From NCBI RefSeq assembly GCF_000721495.1, contig NZ_JOHY01000019.1, forward strand, positions 1 to 64,000: 64,000 nucleotides of DNA, written 5' to 3'. This document shows, in pieces, positions 34,793-43,352 of the stretch. Under the pieces are notes generated by a model, which made no database searches, was not told the origin of the DNA, and saw only the letters and a list, made by a program, of their open reading frames with translations. Position numbers and translations under genes: made by a program. The DNA is from Streptomyces sp. NRRL F-5123 (GTDB lineage: Bacteria; Actinomycetota; Actinomycetes; Streptomycetales; Streptomycetaceae). How positions within the stretch are numbered: the first letter of the stretch is position 1; every line of letters starts with the position of its first letter.

Positions 34793-35158
34793 ATGCAGAA
34801 CCTGTGGTGGATCATTCCGGTGGTCCTGTTCGGCGGCGGAACCATCGGCGAGCGGATCAAGGACGCGACGGACCGGCGGCACAAGCGCAAGCTCGACCTG
34901 ATCAAGGCCGAGGAGCGCAAGCAGAGCGCGCTGGCGTCGGCGAACCGCCCGCCGGAGGCGATCTGCGGCTGCACCCACCACCTCGCGATGCACGGCAGGG
35001 ACGACGGCAGGTGCCACGCCGAGGTCGAGACGCCGTCGCTGTGGGACGCCGACCGCCAGCCGCTCCAGTTCGAGTCGCAGCAGTGCAACTGCCAGCAGTA
35101 CGTGGGCCCCGAGCCGCTCGGCACCGTCTACGCCCCCGAGATCACCGACCTGCGCTGA
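34793..35158 (+). CDS. Small membrane-anchored hypothetical protein with Cys/His motif
   Basis: A 121-residue protein with one N-terminal TM segment (LWWIIPVVLFGGGTIG). A basic, helical stretch (DRRHKRKLDLIKAEERK) follows. The C-terminal domain is Cys/His-rich: CGCTHHLAMHGRDDGRCH and CNCQQY, possibly metal binding. I do not know its function; similar short proteins occur in Streptomyces near tRNA genes. ATG 34793 has GGGGGTCAGGG upstream; GTG 34775 is an alternative start. Confidence 0.75.
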   Translation: MQNLWWIIPVVLFGGGTIGERIKDATDRRHKRKLDLIKAEERKQSALASANRPPEAICGCTHHLAMHGRDDGRCHAEVETPSLWDADRQPLQFESQQCNCQQYVGPEPLGTVYAPEITDLR

Positions 35159-35220
35159 GCGGACCCCGCCTGCCGCGCCGCCCCGCCGCCGCACCCCGGC
35201 CCGCCTTGTAACCTGGCCGC

Positions 35221-35742
35221 ATGGCCTCCTCCCCCGCCCCGGCGCCCGGGGCCGCCCCGCGGACGCCGCCGCCGGCGGAGCTGGCCCGTCTGGAAGCGGC
35301 CCTCTCCGCGGTCGTCCGCTGGAGCGAGAGCAAGTACACCCGGGCCGAGGTCGCCCGGCTGTCCGGGTGCGACGTCCCGCCGAGCGCGCTGCGGCTGCTG
35401 GAGCATTTCGACGTCGCCGGGGCGATGCGGGTGTCGGACATCGCGGACTGCCTGCGTATCGACATATCGACGGTGTCGCTCCAGCTCCGCAGGCTGAAGG
35501 CCGACGGGCTCGTCAGCCGCCTCCCCGACCCGGCCGACGCGCGTTCCGGCGTCATCGCCATCACCTCCCAGGGCCGCGACGCGCTCGCCCGGGTCCGGGC
35601 CGCCCGCTGCGAACTGCTGGCCGGCGCGTTCGCTCCGGCCGCACCCGAGGAACTCGGCCGGGCGGCCGACACGCTGCTCCGGGTCCAGGAGCACATGCTC
35701 GCCGCGATGGCCGAGGCCGGGTACGGCGACCCGCTCGCCTGA
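35221..35742 (+). CDS. MarR-family transcriptional regulator
   Basis: A 173-residue winged-helix regulator. Recognition helices are visible at MRVSDIADCLRIDISTVSLQLRRLKADGLV, then a wing with DPADARSGVIAITSQGR, the MarR DxR hallmark. The N-terminal 30 residues are Pro/Ala-rich. The gene precedes the SDR gene by 124 bases on the same strand. A nearby TTTGAT-TG-ATCAAA inverted repeat suggests it regulates the SDR gene. Confidence 0.88.
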   Translation: MASSPAPAPGAAPRTPPPAELARLEAALSAVVRWSESKYTRAEVARLSGCDVPPSALRLLEHFDVAGAMRVSDIADCLRIDISTVSLQLRRLKADGLVSRLPDPADARSGVIAITSQGRDALARVRAARCELLAGAFAPAAPEELGRAADTLLRVQEHMLAAMAEAGYGDPLA

Positions 35743-35804
35743 CCGGGCAGCGCCCCCCAACTCACCGGCGCCCGGCGGCTGTTGCCGGACACCGGGCCAG
35801 ATGC

Positions 35805-35818
35805 TTTGATTGATCAAA
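35805..35818. promoter_or_regulatory. Inverted repeat TTTGAT-TG-ATCAAA, likely MarR operator
   Basis: Two perfect 6-base arms with a 2-base spacer, markedly A/T-rich, are centred 55 bases before the SDR start and 60 bases after the MarR stop. A further CAAATCAT follows, echoing the half-site. The spacing and sequence resemble known MarR-type sites (TTGATNNATCAA). Binding by the adjacent MarR protein is inferred. Confidence 0.6.
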
Positions 35819-35866
35819 CCAAATCATCTGACGCGCGTCCCCACCGCGCCTCCCGGAAGGACGACC

Positions 35867-36694
35867 ATGCCCACCGCAGTCATCACCGGAGGCACCGACG
35901 GCATCGGCCGCGCCCTCGCGGACACGTACCTGGAGCGCGGCCACGAGGTGCTGATCGTCGGCACGAGCACGGCGAAAGGCGAGGCGTTCCTGGCCGCAGC
36001 CGCCCGCGGCGGAGCCGGCGGCCGCGCGCGCTTCCTGCGGGCCGACCTGAGCCTGGTCGCGGAGAACCGCCGGGTGATCGACCACGTCACGGCCGCCTAC
36101 CCGGCGGTCGACCTGCTGGTACTCGGCGCGCGCTACCACCGCTCCACCCGCGTGGAGACCCCGGACGGCTTCGAGAGCACCTTCGCGCTCTACTACCTCA
36201 GCCGCCATCTCCTCAGCCACGGCCTGATCGGCCCGCTCCGCCGCGCCGAGCAGGCCGTCGTCCTCAACTTCGGCGCCGCGGGCCTCGCCGGCCCCGTCCG
36301 CTGGGACGACCTCCAGCTGCGCCGCGACTACCCGGGGACCGGCGCCCTCGGCCACGGCGGCGCCCTCTGCGACCTGCTGGCCGCGCACTGCGCCCGGACC
36401 TACGCCGACACCCCGGTCCACTACGTCGTCAACCACCCCGGCGTGGTGTCGACGAGCTTCGCCGGCGAGTACGACCGGGCGACCGCCGCCCACGTCGCGG
36501 GCCTCCGGGCGACCGGCAAGCCCGTCTCCCGGGCCGTCGCCCAGGTCCTCCCCTACCTCACCGCTCCGCCGGCCCGACTGACCGCCGTCCTGGAGGGCCG
36601 CCGCGTCCCCACCGACACCTCCGCCTTCTCCCCCACCGCCGCCGCCCGCCTCCACGAGGCGACGACCGGCCTCCTCGCGGCACTTCCGTCGTGA
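35867..36694 (+). CDS. Short-chain dehydrogenase-like protein lacking the YxxxK pair
   Basis: A 275-residue Rossmann protein. The coenzyme motif TGGTDGIG begins at residue 8 and the structural motif appears as LVLGARY in place of NNAG. Where classical SDRs carry Ser, then Tyr-x-x-x-Lys, this protein reads LNFGAAG and later GALGHGGALCDLL, with no obvious Tyr-Lys. It may bind NAD(P) without standard catalysis. ATG 35867 is preceded by GGAAGG. It is downstream of the MarR regulator and probably under its control. Confidence 0.8.
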   Translation: MPTAVITGGTDGIGRALADTYLERGHEVLIVGTSTAKGEAFLAAAARGGAGGRARFLRADLSLVAENRRVIDHVTAAYPAVDLLVLGARYHRSTRVETPDGFESTFALYYLSRHLLSHGLIGPLRRAEQAVVLNFGAAGLAGPVRWDDLQLRRDYPGTGALGHGGALCDLLAAHCARTYADTPVHYVVNHPGVVSTSFAGEYDRATAAHVAGLRATGKPVSRAVAQVLPYLTAPPARLTAVLEGRRVPTDTSAFSPTAAARLHEATTGLLAALPS

Positions 36695-36724
36695 CGGCCG
36701 TCCACAGCGGCGCCCCGGGGCGAC

Positions 36725-38203
36725 TCATCCGTGGGCCTTCGGCGGCGTTGCCTTCCACGCCCGCTCGAGGGCGTTGTCCCACGTGCCGTTCCGGTCGTAG
36801 CTGGCGGCCCGGCAGCCGCGGGACATGAGCGGCGCAGTCACGTGGCGCCAGGGGCTCTCCCCGATCCTGGCTATGGTGTGGCCGCAGTGCCGGCAGCTCG
36901 CGTGGTCCATCAGCTCTCCGGTCAGCCGATCGAACTGCGCGGTCCGGTCAGCCACTTCCTCCCTGACGCCGCGCAACACGTCGGCGGCGGTGGACACCCC
37001 CGTCGACCCGATGATGTCGCGCACGAGCGCGGCAGCCTCGATCGCGATGTCCGCCCGCCGCGCCGCTTCGGCAAGGCTCCGCGCGCCGTCGTTGCCCGGT
37101 GCCTTGCGTACGGTCCATTCCGCCATCTCGGCCGGTGGGCGGCTCGACACCGGCGGCGGCCGGTCAGCGGCGGGCTCCGCGGGCGCATCGGCCAGTCGGC
37201 GGCGCGCGACCTCGAAGGCCCATGCCTCGGTCGACGCCTTCTTGGCGACGTTGAAGTGGGTGCTGGTCGCCTTGTCCATGACCGCGTGGAAATGCTCCAT
37301 GAGCGCGACCCATCGCTGGTCGCCGCCCGCGAAGTCCTCGGGTGTCCAGCCGTAGTGACGTACGAGTTCGTCACGGACCCGGCCGAAGTGGTGCAGGCTC
37401 TTCCGTACCGGTCCGGACGTGTCCAGGCGGATACCGACGTCTTTCATGCGCGCAAGGTCCCCCGTCCCCAGACCCGCCCACTTCATGTGACCGTCCCGTT
37501 CGCACGCGTAGTCGACCCATGACCAGAACGCCTCGGCGTCCGCGACGTCGGGCGCCTCGCGGTGGTGGCGCGGGCAGAGGAGAGCGAAATTGCGCACGTC
37601 GTTGGACCCGCCGAGCGACGCCGGGACCACGTGGGCCCTTTCCACCGGCTTCTGCCAGCAGATCAGGCAGATCGGCTCGTCGAGACCGAGGTAGTCCGCG
37701 ATGGCCCGGACCGAGGGCCTGGACCTGCGCCCGTCGGCACAGGTGTCCCGGCCGCGCACCGGCAGCTCGCGGTGGTCGTAGGTGTGCTCGCGGCCGGGGT
37801 CCCTGATGGTCAGGACGTCGGGGATGTCCTCACGCTGCGGCTGCGGGTTCCGGACGTGGCAGAGCGGCGTGTTAATCTCCGTGAGATATGGACCGAGGTA
37901 TCCCAGCAGGAACTCCTGCATGATCTCCCACGCGTCCGCGTCGAAGCCTCCGACCGAGTTCCGGTGCCCCTGGACGTCCATGAACAGGTAGCGCGGGGCA
38001 CCGGGGTTGGACACCGCGGCCTTCTTGAGAACCGAGAAGAGGCGGTGGGCGCACCTGGCGAAATCCTCCTCGACCCGCATGTCGTGGTACAGCGCGACGC
38101 CTCTGGGCCCGGCGTCGGCCGCCAGGCCCCCGGACGGGGCTGCGGTCGTCCCCGCCCGGCGGTCGGCGGGCTGCTGAAGGGGTTTCCGAGGGGCGTCGGC
38201 CAT
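36725..38203 (-). CDS. HNH endonuclease-domain protein of unknown role
   Basis: A 492-residue protein. An HNH-type zinc module spans about 176-220: CLIC (Cys179, Cys182), His191 in ERAHVVP, Asn in VRNFALL, and CPRHH (Cys210, His213, His214). The N-terminal 150 residues form an unrecognised domain. A helical central region, Pro-rich linker (about 345-370) and C-terminal zinc ribbon (CRHCGHTI, near 433) follow. ATG 38203 has only a weak upstream G/A stretch. It lies just downstream of tRNA-Leu on the same strand, separated by a terminator. It may be a restriction or defence nuclease, or a diversified host factor; no methylase partner is nearby. Confidence 0.75.
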   Translation of the reverse strand: MADAPRKPLQQPADRRAGTTAAPSGGLAADAGPRGVALYHDMRVEEDFARCAHRLFSVLKKAAVSNPGAPRYLFMDVQGHRNSVGGFDADAWEIMQEFLLGYLGPYLTEINTPLCHVRNPQPQREDIPDVLTIRDPGREHTYDHRELPVRGRDTCADGRRSRPSVRAIADYLGLDEPICLICWQKPVERAHVVPASLGGSNDVRNFALLCPRHHREAPDVADAEAFWSWVDYACERDGHMKWAGLGTGDLARMKDVGIRLDTSGPVRKSLHHFGRVRDELVRHYGWTPEDFAGGDQRWVALMEHFHAVMDKATSTHFNVAKKASTEAWAFEVARRRLADAPAEPAADRPPPVSSRPPAEMAEWTVRKAPGNDGARSLAEAARRADIAIEAAALVRDIIGSTGVSTAADVLRGVREEVADRTAQFDRLTGELMDHASCRHCGHTIARIGESPWRHVTAPLMSRGCRAASYDRNGTWDNALERAWKATPPKAHG

Positions 38204-38261
38204 GGACGCACAGTAGGGGCCGCCACTGACAGCGAGCCGCACGTCTGCCCGCAAAAGCAGA

Positions 38262-38286
38262 AAAACCCCAGGTCAACTGGGGTTTT
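38262..38286. terminator. Bidirectional intrinsic terminator
   Basis: AAAACCCCAG and CTGGGGTTTT are perfect 10-base arms around GTCAA. The A- and T-tracts on both sides make it a classical rho-independent terminator, rare in this genome. It lies 7 bases beyond the 3' end of tRNA-Leu and should terminate it. Confidence 0.92.
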
Positions 38287-38292
38287 CGCTGG

Positions 38293-38377
38293 TGTCCGAG
38301 GGGGGACTTGAACCCCCACGCCCGATAAAGGGCACTAGCACCTCAAGCTAGCGCGTCTGCCATTCCGCCACCCGGAC
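38293..38377 (-). tRNA. tRNA-Leu (GAG)
   Basis: An 85-base class II tRNA. The acceptor stem pairs GTCCGGG with CTCGGAC (one G-T), followed by discriminator A. The anticodon arm CTAGC-TTGAGGT-GCTAG gives anticodon GAG. The long variable arm TGCCCTTTATCGGGCG is expected for leucine. CCA is not encoded. Confidence 0.95.
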
Positions 38378-38446
38378 CGGGTCGACCGCCCCGACCGCCT
38401 GGGTCGGGGTGACTGGGTCAACCTTACCAAGGATCCGCGGTGCTTC

Positions 38447-38800
38447 TCACCTGGGATTCCCGCCGGCCTGCTGGGGGCGGGCGGCGATGGCGCGGTGGTG
38501 GCGGACGACCTCGTCGATGATGAAGTTCAGGAACTTCTCGGCGAAGGCGGGGTCGAGGCGGGCGTCCTCGGCGAGGCGGCGCAGGCGGGAGATCTGGGCG
38601 GCCTCGCGGGCCGGGTCGGCGGGGGGCAGGTCGTGGGCGGCCTTGAGCTCGCCGACCTGCTGGGTGCACTTGAAGCGCTCGGCGAGCAGGTGGACGAGGG
38701 CGGCGTCGAGGTTGTCGATGCTGCCGCGCAGCTCGCGCAGCCGCTGCAGGGCCCGCTCGTCGCCTTCCAGGGTGTGCTCGGCGGTCGGCTGGTCGCTCAT
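38447..38800 (-). CDS. Chorismate mutase (AroQ class)
   Basis: A 117-residue all-helical chorismate mutase converting chorismate to prephenate. The family pattern is visible: LRELRGSIDNLDAALVHLLAERF, then a Lys-containing helix (VGELKAAHDLPPADPARE) and a third helix with FLNFIIDEVVRHH. Conserved Arg, Lys and Glu/Gln positions are retained. There is no fused domain, so it is the monofunctional type. It is cytosolic, alone on the minus strand, upstream of tRNA-Leu. Confidence 0.9.
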   Translation of the reverse strand: MSDQPTAEHTLEGDERALQRLRELRGSIDNLDAALVHLLAERFKCTQQVGELKAAHDLPPADPAREAAQISRLRRLAEDARLDPAFAEKFLNFIIDEVVRHHRAIAARPQQAGGNPR

Positions 38801-38946
38801 CTCGGTTCTGCCATCCTGGGAGTCCGTGGTGCTCGCTGCGCGGTCCGGATCACCCTATGACACCCTCGCCTGGTGCCGGGCCGGGAGCGCGGGGCGCACG
38901 GAGCGGCCGGCGGGGCGCGGCGGGAGCGCGGGAGGAGTGGGGCCGG

Positions 38947-39792
38947 ATGGGACGGGTCACGGAGCGGCGGCGGGTGCTGCGGATCCGCGGGGCGGCGGCC
39001 GCGCACCGGGCGGACACGCTGGTGGCGGAGGAGCCGCTGGAGATCCGGCTGAACGGCCGCGCGCTGGCGATCACGATGCGCACGCCGGGCGACGACTTCG
39101 CCCTGGCCACCGGTTTCCTCGTCAGCGAGGGTGTGCTGGCCGCGGCGGAGGAGGTCGCGAACGTCGTCTACTGCGCCGGTGCGACGGCCGACGGCGCGAA
39201 CACGTACAACGTGGTGGACGTGCGGCTCGCGCCCGGGGTGCCGGTGCCGGACATCACGCTGGAGCGCAACGTCTACACGACGTCGTCGTGCGGGCTGTGC
39301 GGCAAGGCCAGCCTGGACGCGGTCCGCACCGCGACCCGACTGCCGGTGGACCCCGCGGGCGGGCCGCGGCTGACGCCCGCGCTGCTCGCGCAGCTGCCCG
39401 GGCGGCTGCGCGACGCGCAGGCGGTCTTCGACCGCACCGGCGGGCTGCACGCCGCCGCGCTGTTCGACGCGGGCGGCGGGCTGCTGGACGCGGCCGAGGA
39501 CGTAGGGCGGCACAACGCCGTCGACAAGCTGGTCGGGCGGGCGCTGCGGGAGGGGCGGCTGCCGCTCGCGGACCGGATCCTGATGGTGTCGGGCCGGGCG
39601 TCCTTCGAGCTGGCCCAGAAGGCGGTGATGGCGGGGGTGCCCGTGCTGGCCGCGGTGTCGGCACCGTCGTCGCTCGCGGTGGACCTGGCCCGGGAGAACG
39701 GGCTGACCCTGGTCGGCTTCCTGCGCGGCGACTCCATGAACGTCTACGCGGGCGAGGGCCGTATCGCACTGGCGTCCGATCGGGCACACTGA
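38947..39792 (+). CDS. fdhD: FdhD, formate dehydrogenase accessory sulfurtransferase
   Basis: A 281-residue protein that carries sulfur from a cysteine desulfurase to the molybdenum cofactor of formate dehydrogenase. The mobile CxxC loop is visible as SSCGLCGKAS. Other family motifs are TPGDDFALATGFL, DVGRHNAVDKL and VSGRASFELAQKA. ATG 38947 was chosen with GGAGGAG ten bases upstream; an earlier frame start at 38857 adds low-complexity sequence. No formate dehydrogenase gene lies in the window, so the partner must be elsewhere. Confidence 0.93.
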   Translation: MGRVTERRRVLRIRGAAAAHRADTLVAEEPLEIRLNGRALAITMRTPGDDFALATGFLVSEGVLAAAEEVANVVYCAGATADGANTYNVVDVRLAPGVPVPDITLERNVYTTSSCGLCGKASLDAVRTATRLPVDPAGGPRLTPALLAQLPGRLRDAQAVFDRTGGLHAAALFDAGGGLLDAAEDVGRHNAVDKLVGRALREGRLPLADRILMVSGRASFELAQKAVMAGVPVLAAVSAPSSLAVDLARENGLTLVGFLRGDSMNVYAGEGRIALASDRAH

Positions 39793-39870
39793 GCGGCGGC
39801 CGCGCCCAGCCGGCCGCCCGCCGTCCGGCCGGTCCTCGCCGGCCGGTTCCGCCTGCAAGGAGCCCCCGCG

Positions 39871-40245
39871 GTGTTCGTCCTCGGTGCCGTCCTGACGGTC
39901 CTGCTGCTGCTGGAGGTGGTGCCGTCGGCGCTCGCCGCGCTCACCCGGTTCGGGCCGGGGGTCGAGCGGCTGGACAGCCTGACGCGGCTCGGTCTGCGGC
40001 AGGGCCGGCACCTGTGGGTCCTCACCGGCGCCGGGGTCCTGCACACCGCCGCCACCGCCGCCGTCCTCGTCGGGATCCGGCACCCGGCCTACGGGGTCGC
40101 GGGCGCGGGCGCGGAGGCGCTGTTCTTCGGGTGGGTGCTGCTGCGGCAGCTGCGCGCCGGGGACCGGGGGCGGGAGCTGTTCGCGTACGGGCTCTTCACG
40201 TCGTGGTCGCTCGCGGTGCTGCTGGTGGCCGCGCTGCGGCTGTGA
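39871..40245 (+). CDS. Small DoxX-like membrane protein
   Basis: A 124-residue protein with about four hydrophobic segments, starting MFVLGAVLTVLLLLEVVPSAL. Length and topology fit DoxX-like or similar four-TM families, but no diagnostic motif is seen, so the name is tentative. GTG 39871 is preceded by AAGGAG at about eight bases. It lies 78 bases after fdhD and may be co-transcribed. Confidence 0.7.
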   Translation: MFVLGAVLTVLLLLEVVPSALAALTRFGPGVERLDSLTRLGLRQGRHLWVLTGAGVLHTAATAAVLVGIRHPAYGVAGAGAEALFFGWVLLRQLRAGDRGRELFAYGLFTSWSLAVLLVAALRL

Positions 40246-40324
40246 CGCGGTGGCCGTGAAGCAGCCGTCAGGGATGGCCGATTACCGACGCGACCGCCAT
40301 CACGGCCCGCGATAACGTGCCGCC

Positions 40325-41197
40325 ATGTTCGAGCCCGCCCAGTTGCGGACCTTCCTCGCCGTCGCGCAGACGCTGAGCTTCACGCAGGCGGCGCACCGGC
40401 TCGGCCTGCGCCAGTCCACCGTCAGCCAGCACGTGCGGCGGCTGGAGGAGTCGGCGGGCTGCCGGCTCTTCCTGCGCGACACCCACGCCGTGGAGCTGAC
40501 CGAGGACGGCGAGGCCATGGTGCGCTTCGCCCGGCCGATCCTGGAGGCCAACGAGCGCGCGGCGGCGTATTTCACCGGCACCCGGCTGCGCGGGCGGCTG
40601 CGGTTCGGGGTGTCGGAGGACTTCGTGCCGACCCGGCTGCCGGAGATCCTGGCCGCTTTCCGGCACGACCACCCCGAGGTGGACCTGGAGCTGACGGTGG
40701 AACTGTCCGGCGCGCTGCACGAGCGGCTGGACGCCGGCGGGCTGGACCTGTGCCTGGCCAAGCGCTCGGGCCCGGAGGGCCCGGGGCGGCTGGTGTGGCG
40801 GGACAAGCTGGTGTGGATAGGCGGCGAGCGGCTGCGACTCGACCCGCGCCGCCCGGTGCCGCTGATCGCCCATCCCCCGCCGGCCCTCACCCGGGTGCGG
40901 GTGCTGGACGTGCTGGAGCGGCACGGCCGGGCGTGGCAGCTGGCGGGGACGAGCGGCTCGCTGGGCGGCCTGGTCGCGGCGGCCCGGGCGGGCCTGGGGG
41001 TGATGGCGCATCCGCAAGGGCTGATTCCGGCCGGGCTGGTGCGGGTCCAGTCGCGGGCCGGCGGGCTGCCGGACCTGGGCGGCGTGGACTTCGTCCTGCG
41101 GCACGGGCGGCGGGCCTCGCGCGTCCAGGAGGCGGCGGACGCGCTGGCCGGTGCGATCCTCGCGGGCGGCGGCCTGCTGCACCGCCCGCTGCTCTGA
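40325..41197 (+). CDS. LysR-family transcriptional regulator
   Basis: A 290-residue regulator with the N-terminal winged helix FLAVAQTLSFTQAAHRLGLRQ..VSQHVRRLE (residues about 10-45). A linker and a two-lobed substrate-binding domain start near residue 85 (RLRFGVSEDF). Targets are unknown; LysR regulators often control a divergent neighbour, but the gene to the left runs the same way. No operator (T-N11-A box) is evident in the 79-base upstream gap. Confidence 0.9.
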   Translation: MFEPAQLRTFLAVAQTLSFTQAAHRLGLRQSTVSQHVRRLEESAGCRLFLRDTHAVELTEDGEAMVRFARPILEANERAAAYFTGTRLRGRLRFGVSEDFVPTRLPEILAAFRHDHPEVDLELTVELSGALHERLDAGGLDLCLAKRSGPEGPGRLVWRDKLVWIGGERLRLDPRRPVPLIAHPPPALTRVRVLDVLERHGRAWQLAGTSGSLGGLVAAARAGLGVMAHPQGLIPAGLVRVQSRAGGLPDLGGVDFVLRHGRRASRVQEAADALAGAILAGGGLLHRPLL

Positions 41198-41497
41198 CCC
41201 CTGGTCCGCCCGCTGCCCGAGCGCGGCAGCCGTACTCACGGGAAGGGCGGGGCGTGCGGGGCGGTGGCGATCCTTTGGGGTGGAGTGGGCGTGGCCGGAG
41301 CGGGCAGATTTGGTGGAGATCCGCACCCGCCTTCCGCCGCCCCCCGGGGCGCGGGGATCCGGCCGGTTGCCCTGTGACCGCCGGAAACCCCTGCTTCACC
41401 AGTACAGACGTCCGATTCGGCGAAACTTTCGGCCCCCTCCCGCCGCGGCCCGGGATCGGGTAACTTACGGCCGCACCAGGCCCGAGGAGAGCACCCG
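41198..41497. other. Intergenic region before the acyl-CoA synthetase gene
   Basis: 300 bases after the LysR gene that should hold its terminator and the promoter of the acyl-CoA synthetase gene. The stretch ATTCGGCGAAACTTTCGG (41412-41429) is A/T-richer and contains CGAAACTTTCG, a near-perfect palindrome that could be an operator. No small gene is evident. Confidence 0.4.
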
Positions 41498-43324
41498 TTG
41501 CGTCAGTTCACCGTCCCCCCGCTGGCCACAGCACCCCAGGCCGGCGGTCTGGCGGATGCCGTGTTCGGGAACGCGCGGCAGGCCCCGGACCAGGTGGTGC
41601 TCGCGCGCGCCGACGAGCGGGGCGAGTGGCAGGACGTGACCGCGGAGGAATTCCGCGACCAGGTGCTCGCGATCGCCAAGGGGCTGCTCGCGCAGGGCAT
41701 CAGGTTCGGCGACCGGGTCGCGATCATGTCCCGCACCCGCTACGAGTGGACGCTCTTCGACTTCGCGCTGTGGTCGATCGGCGCGCAGCCGGTGCCGGTG
41801 TACCCGACGTCGTCCTCCGAGCAGGTCCGCTGGATGCTGCACGACTCGGAGGCGGTCGCGGCGGTCGTGGAGCACGAGGACCACGCGATGACCGTCGGCG
41901 CGGCCGTGGACGAGCTGCCGCGGCTGCACCGGCTGTGGCAGCTCGACGCGGGCTGCGTCGAGGAACTCGCCGCGGCGGGGCGGCACATCGGGGACGACGT
42001 CGTCGAGCGGCACCGGCTCGCCGTGACGCCGGGCGCGACCGCGACGGTCATCTACACCTCGGGCACCACCGGGCGCCCCAAGGGCTGCGTCATCACCCAC
42101 GGCAACTTCATGGCGGAGACGGACAACGTCGTCGCCCGCTGGGAGCCGGTCTTCTCCAGCAAGCCCGGCGAGGAGCCGTCCACCCTGCTCTTCCTGCCGC
42201 TCGCGCACGTCTTCGGGCGGATGGTGGAGGTGGCGTGCGTACGGCACCGGATCCGGCTCGGCCACCAGCCCGGTATGACCGCCGCCGAGCTGATCCCGTC
42301 GCTCGCGTCCTTCCGGCCGACCTTCGTGCTGGCCGTGCCGTACGTCTTCGAGAAGGTCTTCCAGGCTGCGCGGCGAAAGGCGGAGGCGGGCGGGAAGCTG
42401 GCGCCGTTCGAGAAGGCCGTGGAGGTCGCGGTGCGGCACGCCGAGGCGGTGGAGGCGCGCGCCTTCGGCCTCGGACCGGGGCCGAGCGCCTCCTTGCGGA
42501 TGCAGCACCAGCTTTACGAGAAGCTCGTCTACAGCAAGGTGCGCGGCGCGCTGGGCGGCCGCGTCCGGCACGCGATCTCCGGCGGCTCGGCGATGGAGCG
42601 GCGCCTCGGCCTGTTCTTCTGCGGCGCGGGTGTGACGATCTTCGAGGGCTACGGTCTGACGGAGACCACCGCCGCGGCGACCGCGAACCCTCCCGAGCAG
42701 ACCCGCTTCGGCACCGTCGGTCTGCCGGTGCCGGGCACCTCCGTGCTGATCGCCGAGGACGGCGAGATCTGGCTGCGCGGCGGGCAGGTCTTCCCCGGCT
42801 ACCTCAACAACGTCAAGGCGACCGAGGAGATCCTCAAGGACGGCTGGCTGGCCACCGGGGATCTCGGCATGCTCGACGAGGACGGCTATCTGACCATCAC
42901 CGGGCGCAAGAAGGAGATCCTGGTGACCAGCGGCGGCAAGAGCGTGTCGCCGGTCGCGCTGGAGGACCGGGTGCGGGCGCATCCGCTGGTCGGGCAGTGC
43001 GTGGTGGTCGGCAACGACCGGCCGTACGTGGCCGCGCTGGTCACGCTGGACCCGGAGGCCGTGGCGCACTGGCTGGCGATCCGCGGCAAGCCGCGGCTGC
43101 CGACCAGGGAACTGGTGCACGACACGGACCTGGAGAACGAGATCCGGCGTGCCGTCGTCGCGGCGAACACGCTGGTGTCGCAGGCCGAGTCGATCCGCAC
43201 CTTCCGGATACTGGCCGCGCAGTTCAGCGAGGAGCGCGGGCTGCTGACGCCGTCCCTGAAGCTGAAGCGCCGGGCGATCGAGTCCGCGTACGCCCGGGAG
43301 ATCGAGGCGCTGTACCGGGGGTGA
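41498..43324 (+). CDS. Long-chain fatty-acid CoA ligase (AMP-forming, FadD15-like)
   Basis: A 608-residue ANL-superfamily synthetase that activates fatty acids to acyl-CoA via acyl-AMP. The P-loop is YTSGTTGRPKG, the adenine motif is GYGLTETTAA, and the ribose Asp lies in ATGDLGMLDEDGYL. The C-terminal catalytic loop is GRKKEILVTSGGKSVSP. Length matches FadD15-type enzymes. The start is TTG 41498 behind GAGGAGAG at seven bases. It is peripheral to the membrane and not in an operon with other lipid genes here. Confidence 0.93.
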   Translation: MRQFTVPPLATAPQAGGLADAVFGNARQAPDQVVLARADERGEWQDVTAEEFRDQVLAIAKGLLAQGIRFGDRVAIMSRTRYEWTLFDFALWSIGAQPVPVYPTSSSEQVRWMLHDSEAVAAVVEHEDHAMTVGAAVDELPRLHRLWQLDAGCVEELAAAGRHIGDDVVERHRLAVTPGATATVIYTSGTTGRPKGCVITHGNFMAETDNVVARWEPVFSSKPGEEPSTLLFLPLAHVFGRMVEVACVRHRIRLGHQPGMTAAELIPSLASFRPTFVLAVPYVFEKVFQAARRKAEAGGKLAPFEKAVEVAVRHAEAVEARAFGLGPGPSASLRMQHQLYEKLVYSKVRGALGGRVRHAISGGSAMERRLGLFFCGAGVTIFEGYGLTETTAAATANPPEQTRFGTVGLPVPGTSVLIAEDGEIWLRGGQVFPGYLNNVKATEEILKDGWLATGDLGMLDEDGYLTITGRKKEILVTSGGKSVSPVALEDRVRAHPLVGQCVVVGNDRPYVAALVTLDPEAVAHWLAIRGKPRLPTRELVHDTDLENEIRRAVVAANTLVSQAESIRTFRILAAQFSEERGLLTPSLKLKRRAIESAYAREIEALYRG

Positions 43325-43352
43325 GGGGGTGACGGCCCGGCGGGCAGCGCAC

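Noticed and set aside
38204..38446. Genomic island or integrated element at tRNA-Leu
   Set aside because: No integrase, excisionase or direct repeat of the tRNA 3' end is seen in the flanks.
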